DNA from: Lachnospiraceae bacterium UBA7060
Lineage (GTDB): Bacteria > Bacillota > Clostridia > Lachnospirales > Lachnospiraceae
Assembly (NCBI GenBank): GCA_002493835.1
Contig: DLAA01000019.1
Coordinates: forward strand, 1 to 53,708
Length of the DNA: 53,708 bases
Reading direction: 5' to 3'
Part shown: positions 8,111-17,036 of the stretch, in pieces
Position numbering within the stretch: position 1 is the first letter of the stretch
Layout of the letters: every line of letters begins with the position of its first letter
Translations under genes and position numbers: made by a program
Notes under the pieces: model-generated
What the model was told of the DNA's origin: nothing
The model's database searches: none
The model's input: the letters and a program-made list of their open reading frames with translations, nothing else

Positions 8111-8174
8111 AGGCAAAGAAGAACATATCTAAATATTGTCGGTCGATATCATGGAACAAAGGAGTAATAGGGGA

Positions 8175-8558
8175 ATGGTACAACAAAATATGGTAAGTGA
8201 AAAAGAAATTCAGAAAATGATTTCTGATTTCATGTTGGAGCTGGGCATACCAGCTCATTTGCGAGGGTATCAGTTTCTTCGCAGTGCAGTGGAGATGTGC
8301 GTGAAGAACATGGAACTTGTCGGGAGCGTGACAAAGCTTCTCTATCCGGATCTGGCAAAGATGTATCAGACTACAGATACAAAGATTGAGCGTGCGATCC
8401 GCAATGCGATTGAGGTGTCCTGGGACAGAGGAAACTGTGAACTTTTTGAGGAACTGTTCGGTTACAGCAACAGTTTGGAGTACACCAGACCGACCAACAG
8501 CGAATACATTGCGGTTGTTGCGGATTACATTCGATTGAAAAACCATTTGATAGCATGA
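8175..8558 (+). CDS. Orphan Spo0A C-terminal DNA-binding domain protein
   Basis: A 127-residue protein consisting only of the sporulation-regulator effector domain; there is no room for the N-terminal phosphoreceiver. Conserved blocks are GIPAHLRGYQFLR (residues 24-36), LYPDLAK (56-62), the recognition-helix region TTDTKIERAIRNAIE (66-80) and PTNSEYIAVVAD (106-117). Canonical Spo0A has Ser-Arg just before V-E-R-A-I-R; here it is Thr-Lys before I-E-R-A-I-R, so DNA preference may be close but not identical. The ATG at 8175 follows AAAGGAG (8157-8163) by 11 bases; 8151 is an alternative start upstream of that site. The gene has its own promoter, a 0A box and a terminator, so it is a self-contained unit inside the polysaccharide cluster. 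A regulatory role over the cluster is inferred. Confidence 0.88.
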   Translation: MVQQNMVSEKEIQKMISDFMLELGIPAHLRGYQFLRSAVEMCVKNMELVGSVTKLLYPDLAKMYQTTDTKIERAIRNAIEVSWDRGNCELFEELFGYSNSLEYTRPTNSEYIAVVADYIRLKNHLIA

Positions 8559-8564
8559 CAATTA

Positions 8565-8591
8565 GGAAGAGACACGTCTCTTCCTTTTTTT
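8565..8591 (+). terminator. Rho-independent terminator after the Spo0A-C gene
   Basis: GGAAGAGA (8565-8572) pairs perfectly with TCTCTTCC (8577-8584) around a CACG loop, followed by seven T residues. It lies seven bases past the stop codon and separates this single-gene unit from the downstream glycosyltransferase operon. Confidence 0.92.
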
Positions 8592-8628
8592 ATGTAAATG
8601 TGGTAGACTGACAGTGGAGGAGAGCATT

Positions 8629-9579
8629 ATGAAACAGTTGAGTGTCATCGTACCCTGTTATAATGAGGAAGAGAACGTTAGGGACTTTTACGATGAATTG
8701 TGCAAAAACACAGATTTTTTCCGCAAAAAACAGATAGAGCTGGAGATTTTGTACGTGGACGACGGGTCGAATGATAAGACGGCCTTTGAAGTGAAGAAAC
8801 TTCACGAGGAGGATGAGAGGGTTCGGCTTATCTCCTTTTCCCGCAATTTCGGCAAGGAGGCGGCAATCTATGCTGGACTGCAGAAGTGCAGAGGTGACTT
8901 TGCGGTGTTAATGGACGCAGATCTGCAGGATCCGCCGTCTCTTCTGCCAAAGATGTATGAGTACATTGAACAGGGTTATGATTCGGTAGCCACCAGGCGT
9001 GTGACCAGAAAGGGAGAACCACCAGTCCGTTCCTTTTTTGCCAGGATGTTTTATCGTCTCATGAATAAAATCTCCAAGACAGAGATTGTGGATGGCGCTA
9101 GGGATTATCGTTTGATGACAAGACAGGTGGTGGATGCGATTTTGGCTATGGCAGAATACAACCGCTTTACCAAGGGGATTTTTGGCTGGGTTGGCTATCA
9201 GACAAAATGGCTGGAGTATGAGAATGTGGAGCGCAGGAAAGGGGAGACGAAGTGGTCTTTCTGGAAGCTTTTTCTGTATTCTATTGAAGGAATTATTGCC
9301 TTCTCGACGGTGCCCCTCACGATTGCCTCCGTGATGGGCGTGCTTTTCTGTGTGTTTGCCTTCGGTATGATTGTTGTAACGATTGTGCGGAAACTTGCGT
9401 TTGGAGATCCGACTTCCGGGTGGCCCTCGCTGGTTTGTATTATTATGCTGGTGAGCGGGGTGCAGTTGTTTTGCCTCGGGATTCTCGGGCAATACTTATC
9501 AAAGACTTATATGGAAGTAAAACGGAGGCCGATCTATCTGGTCAGAGAAGAGATAGAGGGAAAAGAAATTGAAAAATAA
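8629..9579 (+). CDS. GT2 polyprenyl-phosphate sugar synthase (DPM1/GtrB-like)
   Basis: A 316-residue protein. The N-terminal GT-A domain has VIVPCYNEEENV (residues 6-17), VDDGSND (43-49), the metal-binding DAD (96-98) with LQDPP following, and GARDYRLM (156-163). Two C-terminal membrane helices lie near 229-252 and 265-290. This layout is that of dolichol/undecaprenyl-phosphate sugar synthases, which move a sugar from a nucleotide donor to polyprenyl phosphate at the inner face. The product would serve the GT-C-like membrane proteins of this cluster. The ATG at 8629 lies eight bases after GGAGG; an upstream GTG at 8614 lacks a site. The end overlaps the next gene by 11 bases. Sugar specificity is unknown. 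Confidence 0.88.
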   Translation: MKQLSVIVPCYNEEENVRDFYDELCKNTDFFRKKQIELEILYVDDGSNDKTAFEVKKLHEEDERVRLISFSRNFGKEAAIYAGLQKCRGDFAVLMDADLQDPPSLLPKMYEYIEQGYDSVATRRVTRKGEPPVRSFFARMFYRLMNKISKTEIVDGARDYRLMTRQVVDAILAMAEYNRFTKGIFGWVGYQTKWLEYENVERRKGETKWSFWKLFLYSIEGIIAFSTVPLTIASVMGVLFCVFAFGMIVVTIVRKLAFGDPTSGWPSLVCIIMLVSGVQLFCLGILGQYLSKTYMEVKRRPIYLVREEIEGKEIEK

Positions 9580-10408
9580 AAAAGGCGGGCTGGTCAGTAT
9601 TATCGTGCCAGTGTATCGCGCTGAGGCGTATATTGCGGATACGATTAGAATGGTGACTGCGCAGACTTACGGGGAATGGGAACTCTTACTGGTGGATGAT
9701 TGTTCCGGGGATGGAAGTATGGAGAAAGCGGCCTGTATTCTCTCAGGCTGTGAACATGCCCCGGCGGCTGTACCTTCCAAATTAAAAAATATCAGATGTG
9801 TGGAAGAATATCGGTGTAAGGAGGGACAGCGCGTCTGCCTTATCTATAAAGACAGAAACGGGGGTGCCGCTGCGGCACGAAACACAGGGCTGGCTCTGGC
9901 TGAGGGACAGTATATTGCGTTTCTGGACGCAGATGATGTCTGGGTTCCGGACAAGCTTGACAGGCAGCTTACCTTTCTCAAGAGGAAGCATGCCGGATTT
10001 GCTTTTTCGGCTTATGAATTCGGAGATGAAGCCGCCTGTCCCACGGGTAAAGTAGTTCATGTGCCGGAAATTTTGACTTACAAAAAGGCATTGTCACGAA
10101 CGGTTATTTTTACCACCACAGTTTTATTGGACCGCAATGTGATTGCGGATGAACTAATGCGGATGCCTGAGGTTGAGAGTGAAGACACGGCGACCTGGTG
10201 GCAGATTTTGAGGGCGGGTCATAAGGCATACGGATTTGACGAGGTGCTTGCAGTTTATAGAAGACCTTCGCAATCCTTGTCGTCAAATAAACTGAAGGCA
10301 GTGAAGCGGATCTGGAATCTGTACCGCAGACAGGAGAAACTCTCAGTTGCGGCCAGTGCGTTCTATTTTGTATTTTGGGCGTACAGGGCGACAGTGAGAC
10401 GGATATAA
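9569..10408 (+). CDS. Family 2 glycosyltransferase (TTG start)
   Basis: A 279-residue GT-A enzyme with no membrane helices, so cytoplasmic. Seen: VSIIVPVYRAE (residues 9-19), VDDCSGDGS (42-50), RNGGAAAARNTG (96-107) and the metal-binding DADD (120-123). A Cys-rich insertion of about 35 residues (57-90) separates the usual first two blocks, which is odd for the family. The start is TTG at 9569, eight bases after GAGGG and overlapping the previous gene. It most likely transfers one sugar of the repeat unit onto a lipid-linked intermediate. Donor and acceptor cannot be predicted. Confidence 0.88.
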   Translation: MKNKKGGLVSIIVPVYRAEAYIADTIRMVTAQTYGEWELLLVDDCSGDGSMEKAACILSGCEHAPAAVPSKLKNIRCVEEYRCKEGQRVCLIYKDRNGGAAAARNTGLALAEGQYIAFLDADDVWVPDKLDRQLTFLKRKHAGFAFSAYEFGDEAACPTGKVVHVPEILTYKKALSRTVIFTTTVLLDRNVIADELMRMPEVESEDTATWWQILRAGHKAYGFDEVLAVYRRPSQSLSSNKLKAVKRIWNLYRRQEKLSVAASAFYFVFWAYRATVRRI

Positions 10409-10412
10409 AATC

Positions 10413-11783
10413 ATGAAAAAGACGGAAACTATAAAAAGAATGATTATTTTGCAGCTTTCTTTCATCGGATTGATTTTTCAGACGGCGATCTACGCGTATT
10501 TCTGGTTGACGGCGTATTATCCGTATTTGAGGCTGCATAGAAATTTTCGGTTTTACTTCAAAGGACACGTGCTGATTCTCGCGATTTATTTTGTGCTGTT
10601 GTTTTTCTTTGCAAATACATACGGCGCATTGAAAATCGGTTACCTAAAGTCGGTGGATGTGTTTGTCTCGGAAATTTTTTCTCTACTTTTCGTCAATGTG
10701 ATTTCTTATTTTCAGATTTCACTGATGGCGAACTGGGTTGTGGATGTGAAGCCTATTGTGTCAACTATGGTTATGCAGACGCTGTTTGCCGGCGTGTGGG
10801 TGTTCTTTTGTAACATGTGCTACTATAAGGCGTTTCCGCCTCGTGAAATATTGATTGTGCATGGGGAACGTCCCATAGATGATATTGTGAGGAAATTCGA
10901 GACGAGAAAAGACAAGTATTGGATCAAAAAATCCCTGCATATTTCTGAGGGACTTGAGAGGGTGAAGAAGGAGATCAATGCCGGGTATGGAGCAGTGGTT
11001 TTGTGGGATATCAGTGCGGCGGACAGAAATGCGCTGCTGAAATACTGTTACAGCTGTTCTGTGCGGGTGTACACGATGCCGAAAATTTCTGATGTGCTCA
11101 TCAAGGGTGCAGATCAGCTGCATCTGTTCGATACACCTATTTATCTGACGAGGGAGTATGCGTTGAAGGTGGAACAGCGCGCGGCGAAGCGTCTGATCGA
11201 TCTTGTCTGTTCCATCCTTCTTCTGGTGATAGCTTCGCCTTTTATGTTGATTACAGCAGCGGCCATCAAACTGTACGATGGGGGGCCGGTTTTTTACAGG
11301 CAGATCCGTTGTACCCGGGACAGAAAAGAGTTTTATATTCTGAAATTCAGGAGCATGCGCGTGGATGCGGAGAAGGATGGCGTTGCCAGACTGGCTTCGA
11401 AAAACGATTCCCGTATTACGCCGGTGGGGCGGTTCATACGAGCTACAAGGATTGATGAACTGCCGCAGCTTTTTAATATCTTAAAAGGGGAAATGTCTTT
11501 TATCGGGCCGAGACCGGAGCGGCCGGAGATCATAGAGCAGTACATGGAGGAAATGCCGGAGTTTGCCTTTCGCATGAAAGTGAAGGCGGGTCTGGCAGGC
11601 TACGCTCAGGTTTACGGGAAGTACAATACGACCCCATATGATAAGCTGAAGCTGGATCTGACTTATATCGAGCAATATTCCGTGTGGCTGGATTTGAAAT
11701 TAATGCTGCTCACTCTGAAAATTCTCATCAAACCAGAAAGTACGGAGGGGGTTGATGGGAATCAGACGACGGCGATGAAATAG
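10413..11783 (+). CDS. Polyprenyl glycosylphosphotransferase (initiating sugar transferase)
   Basis: A 456-residue membrane enzyme. The N-terminal half has about four helices and a Rossmann-like region, as in WbaP/CpsE-type proteins. The C-terminal catalytic domain (about 255-445) has a hydrophobic stretch after KRLIDL, then KFRSM (311-315), the Asp348-Glu349 pair in IDELPQL, GPRPER (365-370) and GLAGYAQV (393-400). Such enzymes place the first sugar phosphate of a repeat unit onto undecaprenyl phosphate. This would start synthesis of the glycan assembled by the surrounding transferases. It begins four bases after the previous gene. Length and motif content are complete; which sugar it loads is not visible. 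Confidence 0.94.
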   Translation: MKKTETIKRMIILQLSFIGLIFQTAIYAYFWLTAYYPYLRLHRNFRFYFKGHVLILAIYFVLLFFFANTYGALKIGYLKSVDVFVSEIFSLLFVNVISYFQISLMANWVVDVKPIVSTMVMQTLFAGVWVFFCNMCYYKAFPPREILIVHGERPIDDIVRKFETRKDKYWIKKSLHISEGLERVKKEINAGYGAVVLWDISAADRNALLKYCYSCSVRVYTMPKISDVLIKGADQLHLFDTPIYLTREYALKVEQRAAKRLIDLVCSILLLVIASPFMLITAAAIKLYDGGPVFYRQIRCTRDRKEFYILKFRSMRVDAEKDGVARLASKNDSRITPVGRFIRATRIDELPQLFNILKGEMSFIGPRPERPEIIEQYMEEMPEFAFRMKVKAGLAGYAQVYGKYNTTPYDKLKLDLTYIEQYSVWLDLKLMLLTLKILIKPESTEGVDGNQTTAMK

Positions 11784-11803
11784 GAGAAAGGTTTGTTTGA
11801 TCT

Positions 11804-12778
11804 ATGGATGAGCGTGTCTACGCTGACGAGGGAATGGATATCAAAAAATATATGATTTGTCTGTTGGGGCGGCTTCCTCTGATCTTGGGAGCAGTGGCCG
11901 GCGGTGCGTTTTTGGGTGCTTTGATTTATATGATCGTGCGCACAGTGCCGGAATCGGAGCGGGAGTATACAGCTTACGCTAAAGTGTATCTGGATTTTGC
12001 TGCAGACGAGACTGGGGAGGTTTATCAGGCATACAACGGTTACACCTGGAACGACCTGATGGCGACAGACCCGATAATGGATCTGATTCTTGCGAATCTA
12101 ACTGAGGATTATACCGGGGAGGAAGTGGAGGCTTCCATGAAGGCGGAGATTCTGTCTGATATCCGTCTCCTTACACTGACAGTTACGACAGGCTCTGCGG
12201 CCCGCACAGACGAGATTTTGGATGCGGCGGTGCAAGCGCTTGAAACTTATGGCAGGGAGGCAAAGGAGTTTACTGGAATCAGAGCAATACGTGAAACGGC
12301 GGCGAAGCTTGTGACAGCGGACAGACGCCTGGCACAGGCCGTTTTGGTGGGCGCCTGCCTGGGACTGCTTTTGAGTTTATTGGGATGTTCCCTTTTTTAT
12401 GTGATGGATGACCGGATTTTAGTGGCGGGAGATGTGAGAAAAGTGACAGATGTATCATTTGTTGGCTATTCTGCTGGGGAGGACTATCTGGTACGGGATT
12501 GTGAAAAAAACCTTTCCTATTTGCGGGGGAAGCTGGGTGAGATCCACATTTGTGAATTAAGACAAGGAGAATCCTTTTCAAAGGAGGCGCTCCAAGAAAT
12601 GCGGAATGCCCGGGGCGTAGTGCTTTCCCTGCCTTTCGGCGGTGTGCAGGGAACCTTTGCCGCTTATGCAGTCGAACAGCTAAAGACACAGGACTGTGTG
12701 CTCTGCGGCGTGGTCATACGTGATTGCGATGCCAGATTTTTGCGGAAGTATTACGGACGGATTATTCAAAAAAAATAG
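11804..12778 (+). CDS. Wzz/CpsC-like chain-length regulator with vestigial kinase-like tail
   Basis: A 324-residue protein. Membrane helices near residues 23-45 and 176-200 flank an outer domain of about 130 residues, the standard layout of polysaccharide co-polymerases. After helix 2 come about 120 cytoplasmic residues that resemble the start and end of a tyrosine autokinase (VSFVGYSAGEDYL near 217-229; VVLSLPFGG and CGVVIRD near 272-307). No Walker A loop, Walker B motif or Tyr-rich tail is present. It may act without a kinase partner, as no separate CpsD-like kinase is seen here. Expected role: control of glycan chain length with the EpsG-like and Wzy-like polymerases. The ATG at 11804 lies 13 bases after GAAAGG. 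Confidence 0.75.
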   Translation: MDERVYADEGMDIKKYMICLLGRLPLILGAVAGGAFLGALIYMIVRTVPESEREYTAYAKVYLDFAADETGEVYQAYNGYTWNDLMATDPIMDLILANLTEDYTGEEVEASMKAEILSDIRLLTLTVTTGSAARTDEILDAAVQALETYGREAKEFTGIRAIRETAAKLVTADRRLAQAVLVGACLGLLLSLLGCSLFYVMDDRILVAGDVRKVTDVSFVGYSAGEDYLVRDCEKNLSYLRGKLGEIHICELRQGESFSKEALQEMRNARGVVLSLPFGGVQGTFAAYAVEQLKTQDCVLCGVVIRDCDARFLRKYYGRIIQKK

Positions 12779-12819
12779 GATGGTGCAGAGGATTGATCAG
12801 GAAAAAGACCGGACGCGCT

Positions 12820-13599
12820 GTGAAACTGGAGGTTCTCGTCTCGGCGGTGGAAAAGGATGCGGCGCAGCTTATCTCACAAATGAATATCAACACGGATGCT
12901 GTCCTTGTCAATCAGTGCGGCCGTTACGACTATGAAACGATTGTGGCGGGGGGAAAGGTAAAGTGCTTTTCCATGCCGGAGCGCGGCGTGGGGTTAAGCC
13001 GCAACACGGCGCTTTTGCATGCATCGGGAGATGTGGTGCTCTTTTCTGATGAGGATATCACGCTGACTGAGGATTATAAAGAGAAGATCTTGGAGGCCTA
13101 TAAAGAGACGCCGGATGCTGATATCATTCTCTTTAACGTGCAGGTTGCGCCTGCCCGCAGGACTTACTGGAACAGGGAAATACACAGGGTTTCCTGGCGC
13201 AATTACGGCAGATATCCGGCTTACAGCATATCGGCAAAGCTTTCCGCGCTGCGCAGGGCAAATGTACACTATTCGCTTCTTTTTGGCGGCGGTGCAAAGT
13301 ACAGCAACGGGGAGGATAGTCTGTTTTTAAGAGATTGTCTGAAGGCCAAGCTTCGCATCTATGCGCATACCACCTGCATTGGCAGAGAGCGGGAGCGGGA
13401 ATCCACGTGGTTTTCCGGTTATCACGAGAAATTTTTCCACGATAGAGGTGTGCTCTATCATTACTTGTATGGCAGATTGGCTAAACCTTTGTGCCTGCGG
13501 TTTTTGTGGACGCATAGGAAAACGATGTGCCGGGAAATTTCAGTTTGGCAGGCGTTTCGTTTTATGTGTCAAGGCGTGCGGGAGGCGCGCGGCAGATGA
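12820..13599 (+). CDS. Family 2-type glycosyltransferase
   Basis: About 259 residues from the GTG at 12820. Start choice is uncertain. TTG 12793 would add nine residues and has AGGA 12 bases upstream. GTG 12820 has GGA at six bases and begins directly with the family-like KLEVLVS. Motifs: RGVGLSRNTAL (55-65) and SDEDI (76-80), which replaces the usual DxD. This is a divergent GT-A family seen in Firmicute polysaccharide clusters, with NQCGRY near residue 31. FGGGAKYSNGEDS (155-167) resembles the usual late acidic motif. No membrane segment, so cytoplasmic. Its stop overlaps the EpsG-like start (ATGA). Confidence 0.78.
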   Translation: MKLEVLVSAVEKDAAQLISQMNINTDAVLVNQCGRYDYETIVAGGKVKCFSMPERGVGLSRNTALLHASGDVVLFSDEDITLTEDYKEKILEAYKETPDADIILFNVQVAPARRTYWNREIHRVSWRNYGRYPAYSISAKLSALRRANVHYSLLFGGGAKYSNGEDSLFLRDCLKAKLRIYAHTTCIGRERERESTWFSGYHEKFFHDRGVLYHYLYGRLAKPLCLRFLWTHRKTMCREISVWQAFRFMCQGVREARGR

Positions 13600-14759
13600 T
13601 CCTATACATCACAGTTGCAGTTGTCACAGTGCTCCTTGCGGGCATGGTGGACAGCCATCCGACGAGACAGCCTTATCAAGTGACGAGACAGCAGCTTTGC
13701 AATCGGGTCTGTCTGACAGCGGTTTTTTTGATCTTGTTTTTGCTCTCTGCCTGTCGTCTGAATGTGGGCAATGACTACGCAAAATATGTGGAGTTCATGC
13801 ATTTGGTAAATTGCGACGCCTACGTGCCTACGGAGATTGGCTTTAATTTGTTAGTTAAGGTGATTTACGGGCTGTCGGGTTATGAAAATTTTTTACTGGT
13901 GTTTGCTTTTTACTCCTTCGTGACGGTGTTCTTTTTTCTGCTTGCCATGTATGAGCAGAGTGATGAGTTCGGCCTGACCTTTTTCCTTTTTATGGCGTTA
14001 GGCTGCTATTTTCAGACGTTCAGCACGGTGCGGTATTATTTGGCACTTGCCGTCTCGCTCTACTCTATGAAGTTTGTGCTGCGAAAACAGTGGATAAGAT
14101 TTGTGCTGCTGATCCTTCTTGGATCAACGTTTCATAAGTCACTTTTGGTGGTGCTGCCTCTCTACTTTTTGGCCTCTCTGCCGTGGAAAAAGTGGCAGCT
14201 TGCCATTGCTGCTGTCTTTTGTACTACCTTTTTGTTTTTGCAGGATTTTTATCTGAAAGTGGTGGTTTTTCTTTATCCCACTTATGAGGACACAGAGTAT
14301 CTGGAAGGTGGCACTAGTTATATCAGCATTTTGCGCTGTGCGGCAGTGCTTGTTTTTGCGGGAGTGGTGTATTGGATAAGACGAAAAGAAAAGCGTCCGG
14401 ACCAAGAAGCAGATGAATTTGTCATAAATAGACAGGAATTGTGGTGGAACCGTCGGTTTTGGTTCTATTTCTATCTGAATTTGGGAGCGTTTGTGCTGTA
14501 TGTATTCTGCTCTTTTCTGCCCATCATATCGCGGATCGGGTATTATCTGATGGTGAGCCAGATTTTGTTTTTGCCGATGCTTTTGAAAAGTATCTCTGAC
14601 AAAAAATGGCGGCGCTTTTTCAGGGCGGGAATTCTTTTGGCGGCGATATTGTATTTCGCAGTATATTTAAAAAGGGCTTCCAACGACGGCGTATTGATCC
14701 TGCCTTACCGCACGTTCTTTTTTAACGAAATGGTAGATATCTTGTCGGATGTGACGTGA
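13596..14759 (+). CDS. EpsG-family membrane protein, probable polysaccharide polymerase
   Basis: A 387-residue protein with about ten membrane helices. EpsG hallmarks are visible: an Arg and Asn before GNDYAKYVEFMH, then PTEIGFNLL, and later STVRYYLALAVSLYS and LGSTFHKS. EpsG-type proteins are Wzy-like polymerases that join lipid-linked repeat units outside the membrane. The ATG at 13596 overlaps the previous stop (ATGA) and lies ten bases after GGAGG; the longer frame from 13527 would put non-hydrophobic residues in front. The short cytoplasmic segment near RRKEKRPDQEADE separates two helix bundles. A second polymerase/ligase candidate lies at 47.8 kb, so the two may serve different glycans or steps. 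Confidence 0.85.
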   Translation: MILYITVAVVTVLLAGMVDSHPTRQPYQVTRQQLCNRVCLTAVFLILFLLSACRLNVGNDYAKYVEFMHLVNCDAYVPTEIGFNLLVKVIYGLSGYENFLLVFAFYSFVTVFFFLLAMYEQSDEFGLTFFLFMALGCYFQTFSTVRYYLALAVSLYSMKFVLRKQWIRFVLLILLGSTFHKSLLVVLPLYFLASLPWKKWQLAIAAVFCTTFLFLQDFYLKVVVFLYPTYEDTEYLEGGTSYISILRCAAVLVFAGVVYWIRRKEKRPDQEADEFVINRQELWWNRRFWFYFYLNLGAFVLYVFCSFLPIISRIGYYLMVSQILFLPMLLKSISDKKWRRFFRAGILLAAILYFAVYLKRASNDGVLILPYRTFFFNEMVDILSDVT

Positions 14760-14842
14760 ACACAGAGTCATACAGATTAAGGCCAAGCAGATTGTGAAAG
14801 CCGGCCCCCGGAATGGGGACACGGCAGTATGAGGAAACAAAT

Positions 14843-15703
14843 ATGACTTTCAGTATCATTGTGGTCAGCTATAATGCTGGCGAAAAATTACAAAAAACCA
14901 TAGAGAGTATCCGCAGACAGACGGAAAAAGATTACGAGATCATCGTACAGGACGGTCTTTCCACGGATGGTTCTGTGGGAAAAATTTCTGTGGGAGAGGA
15001 CTTGAAGCTTTTTATCGGTGAGGATGCGGGCATTTATGACGCAATGAACAGGGCGGTCAGTCATGCGTCAGGAAGGTATATCTTTTTCTTAAACTGCGGA
15101 GACTACTTTGTAGATGAGGAAACGCTTGCCCGGGTGAAACGGGAGATAGCAAAGAGCGATCAGACTGTGACTTTGCAGGGTGGTTTGGGCAAGCGGAGAA
15201 AAACACAACTTCCACCGCGCATTTTTTACGGCAATATCAAGGAGAGGGCCACAGGTGCGCATGTGATGTCGAATCCCAAGATAGACGATTTTGCCTGCTA
15301 TCGGAACGTACCTTGTCACCAGGCATGTTTCTATGACAGGCGGCTGCTTGTGAAACGGGGCTTCCGTCTCTGCTATCGCGTCCGGGCGGATTATGAGCAT
15401 TTCCTCTGGTGTTATTATAAGGCACATGCCTCTATGGTTTATATGCCCCTGACGGTGGTTTCTTACGAAGGGGGCGGATTTTCGGAGAACAAAGGAAACA
15501 AGAGACGCTCCGCCGTTGAGCACAAGCATATTGTGCAAAAATACATGAGCCGTGGACAGATTTTTAAGTATCGGTTGTTTCTGTTTATGACATTGTCCCG
15601 GCTTCGGACGTATGCGGCGTCCAACGAAAAGACGGCGAGGGTTTATCAAAAGCTGAAGAGAAGGATATATGGAGGGTATTTGGAATCTCCAATTGACGTA
15701 TGA
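14843..15703 (+). CDS. Family 2 glycosyltransferase (WcaA-like)
   Basis: A 286-residue cytoplasmic GT-A enzyme. FSIIVVSYNAG (residues 3-13) and QDGLSTDGS are the nucleotide-sugar binding blocks, GIYDAMNRA is the usual central block, and FLNCGDYF replaces the DxD with a Cys-Gly-Asp arrangement known in this subgroup. The ATG at 14843 follows GAGG by eight bases; the frame from 14813 has no site. The 83-base gap before it holds nothing obvious. Likely adds one residue to the repeat unit; sugar unknown. Confidence 0.88.
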   Translation: MTFSIIVVSYNAGEKLQKTIESIRRQTEKDYEIIVQDGLSTDGSVGKISVGEDLKLFIGEDAGIYDAMNRAVSHASGRYIFFLNCGDYFVDEETLARVKREIAKSDQTVTLQGGLGKRRKTQLPPRIFYGNIKERATGAHVMSNPKIDDFACYRNVPCHQACFYDRRLLVKRGFRLCYRVRADYEHFLWCYYKAHASMVYMPLTVVSYEGGGFSENKGNKRRSAVEHKHIVQKYMSRGQIFKYRLFLFMTLSRLRTYAASNEKTARVYQKLKRRIYGGYLESPIDV

Positions 15704-15749
15704 GAGGGCGAGCGTTCTCGGAGTAGAACGCTTCGGAATGGAGGTACAA

Positions 15750-17036
15750 ATGAAAGTATTGTGGGTGTGCAACATCATGCCGCCAGCGATTGCCAAGAGA
15801 CTTAATCTGCCCTGCAGCAACAGGGAGGGCTGGCTTTCCGGCCTGCTTGGCCGGGTGGTGATGGAGCAGGAAAGAAACCGCATCGAATTAGGCATTGCCT
15901 TTCCGGTAGATGAATCTGTGGGGAATTTTGACAGGGTCATGCAGCTGGGGGAGAATATTTCCTGTCACTGTTATGGTTTTGTGGAGAATTTGGCAGCGCC
16001 GGAGCGTTATGATGTGGGGCTGGAGAAGCATTTTGATTTGATTATCAATGATTATAAGCCAGACATACTGCATGTGTTTGGAACGGAATTTCCCCATGCG
16101 CTTGCGTCCATTAAGGTGTTTGGTCAGCCGCAGCGGACGCTGATTGGGATACAGGGTCTTGTGTCTGCTATCGCTAAGGTATATATGGCGGATCTGCCTG
16201 TGAAGGTACAGAGACAGAGCACATTTCGGGACAGGGTCAGGAAGGACAGTATCAGGCAGCAGCAGAAGAAGTTTGAGAAGCGCGGAGAGAATGAGATTGA
16301 GGCTATTAAGCGGGTCGGCCACATAGCGGGGCGCACGGATTTTGACCGGGAAGAGACCGCAAAGATCAACCCTGACGCGGCGTATCATTTTTTGAATGAG
16401 ACTCTGCGGGGGGTATTTTACAGGGATAGATGGAGTAAATATAACTGCCAGTCCTACCGTATTTTTCTAAGTCAGGGAGATTATCCCCTCAAGGGATTTC
16501 ACTATATGCTGCAGGCAATGCCTAAAATTTTAGAACAGTTTCCGGATGCGGAAATATATGTGGCAGGGGCCGATATTATGAGGGCGGAAACCTGGAAAGA
16601 TGTGTTGAAGCTTCCGGCTTACGGAAAGTATTTAAAGAAACTGATCAGAGAAAATCATCTGGAGGAGAAGGTGACCATGCTTGGGCGCATCGATGCGGAG
16701 GAGATGAAGGCACAGTATTTGAGCTGTCATGTCTTTGTCTGCCCTTCGGCACTTGAAAATTCTCCCAATTCCGTGGGGGAGGCGATGCTTCTGGGGGTTC
16801 CCTGTGTTGCGGCTAATGTGGGCGGCATACATAACATCCTGACGGACGGCGGGGACGGATTCCTCTATCCGCCCGGGGATGTGGATGCGCTGGCGGACAG
16901 CATTATTGAGGTGTTTACAAAAGAGGCCATTGTGGACCGGCTTTCCGACAACGCAAGAAAACATGCCCGCATTAACCATGATGCGGATCAGAACTATTAC
17001 CGTCTGATGCATATATATCAGGAGATGATGGAATGA
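15750..17036 (+). CDS. Family 4 (GT-B) glycosyltransferase
   Basis: A 428-residue soluble protein. It starts with KVLWVCNIMPP, the acceptor-domain opening of GT-B enzymes. The C-terminal domain holds CPSALENSPNSVGEAML followed by GVPCVAANVGGI, the donor-phosphate binding region of GT4. DGGDGFLYPPGDVDALA is also typical. The start at ATG 15750 lies seven bases after GGAGG; the open frame reaches upstream into the preceding gene but has no site there. Its stop overlaps the next gene's start (ATGA), so the two are probably translated together. Retaining transfer of a hexose or deoxyhexose is likely; the donor is not visible. Confidence 0.9.
   Translation: MKVLWVCNIMPPAIAKRLNLPCSNREGWLSGLLGRVVMEQERNRIELGIAFPVDESVGNFDRVMQLGENISCHCYGFVENLAAPERYDVGLEKHFDLIINDYKPDILHVFGTEFPHALASIKVFGQPQRTLIGIQGLVSAIAKVYMADLPVKVQRQSTFRDRVRKDSIRQQQKKFEKRGENEIEAIKRVGHIAGRTDFDREETAKINPDAAYHFLNETLRGVFYRDRWSKYNCQSYRIFLSQGDYPLKGFHYMLQAMPKILEQFPDAEIYVAGADIMRAETWKDVLKLPAYGKYLKKLIRENHLEEKVTMLGRIDAEEMKAQYLSCHVFVCPSALENSPNSVGEAMLLGVPCVAANVGGIHNILTDGGDGFLYPPGDVDALADSIIEVFTKEAIVDRLSDNARKHARINHDADQNYYRLMHIYQEMME

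Noticed and set aside
15089..15940. A 283-residue minus-strand open frame
   Set aside because: It lies opposite a GT2 gene with complete motifs and the start of a GT4 gene, and has the amino-acid bias of a shadow frame.
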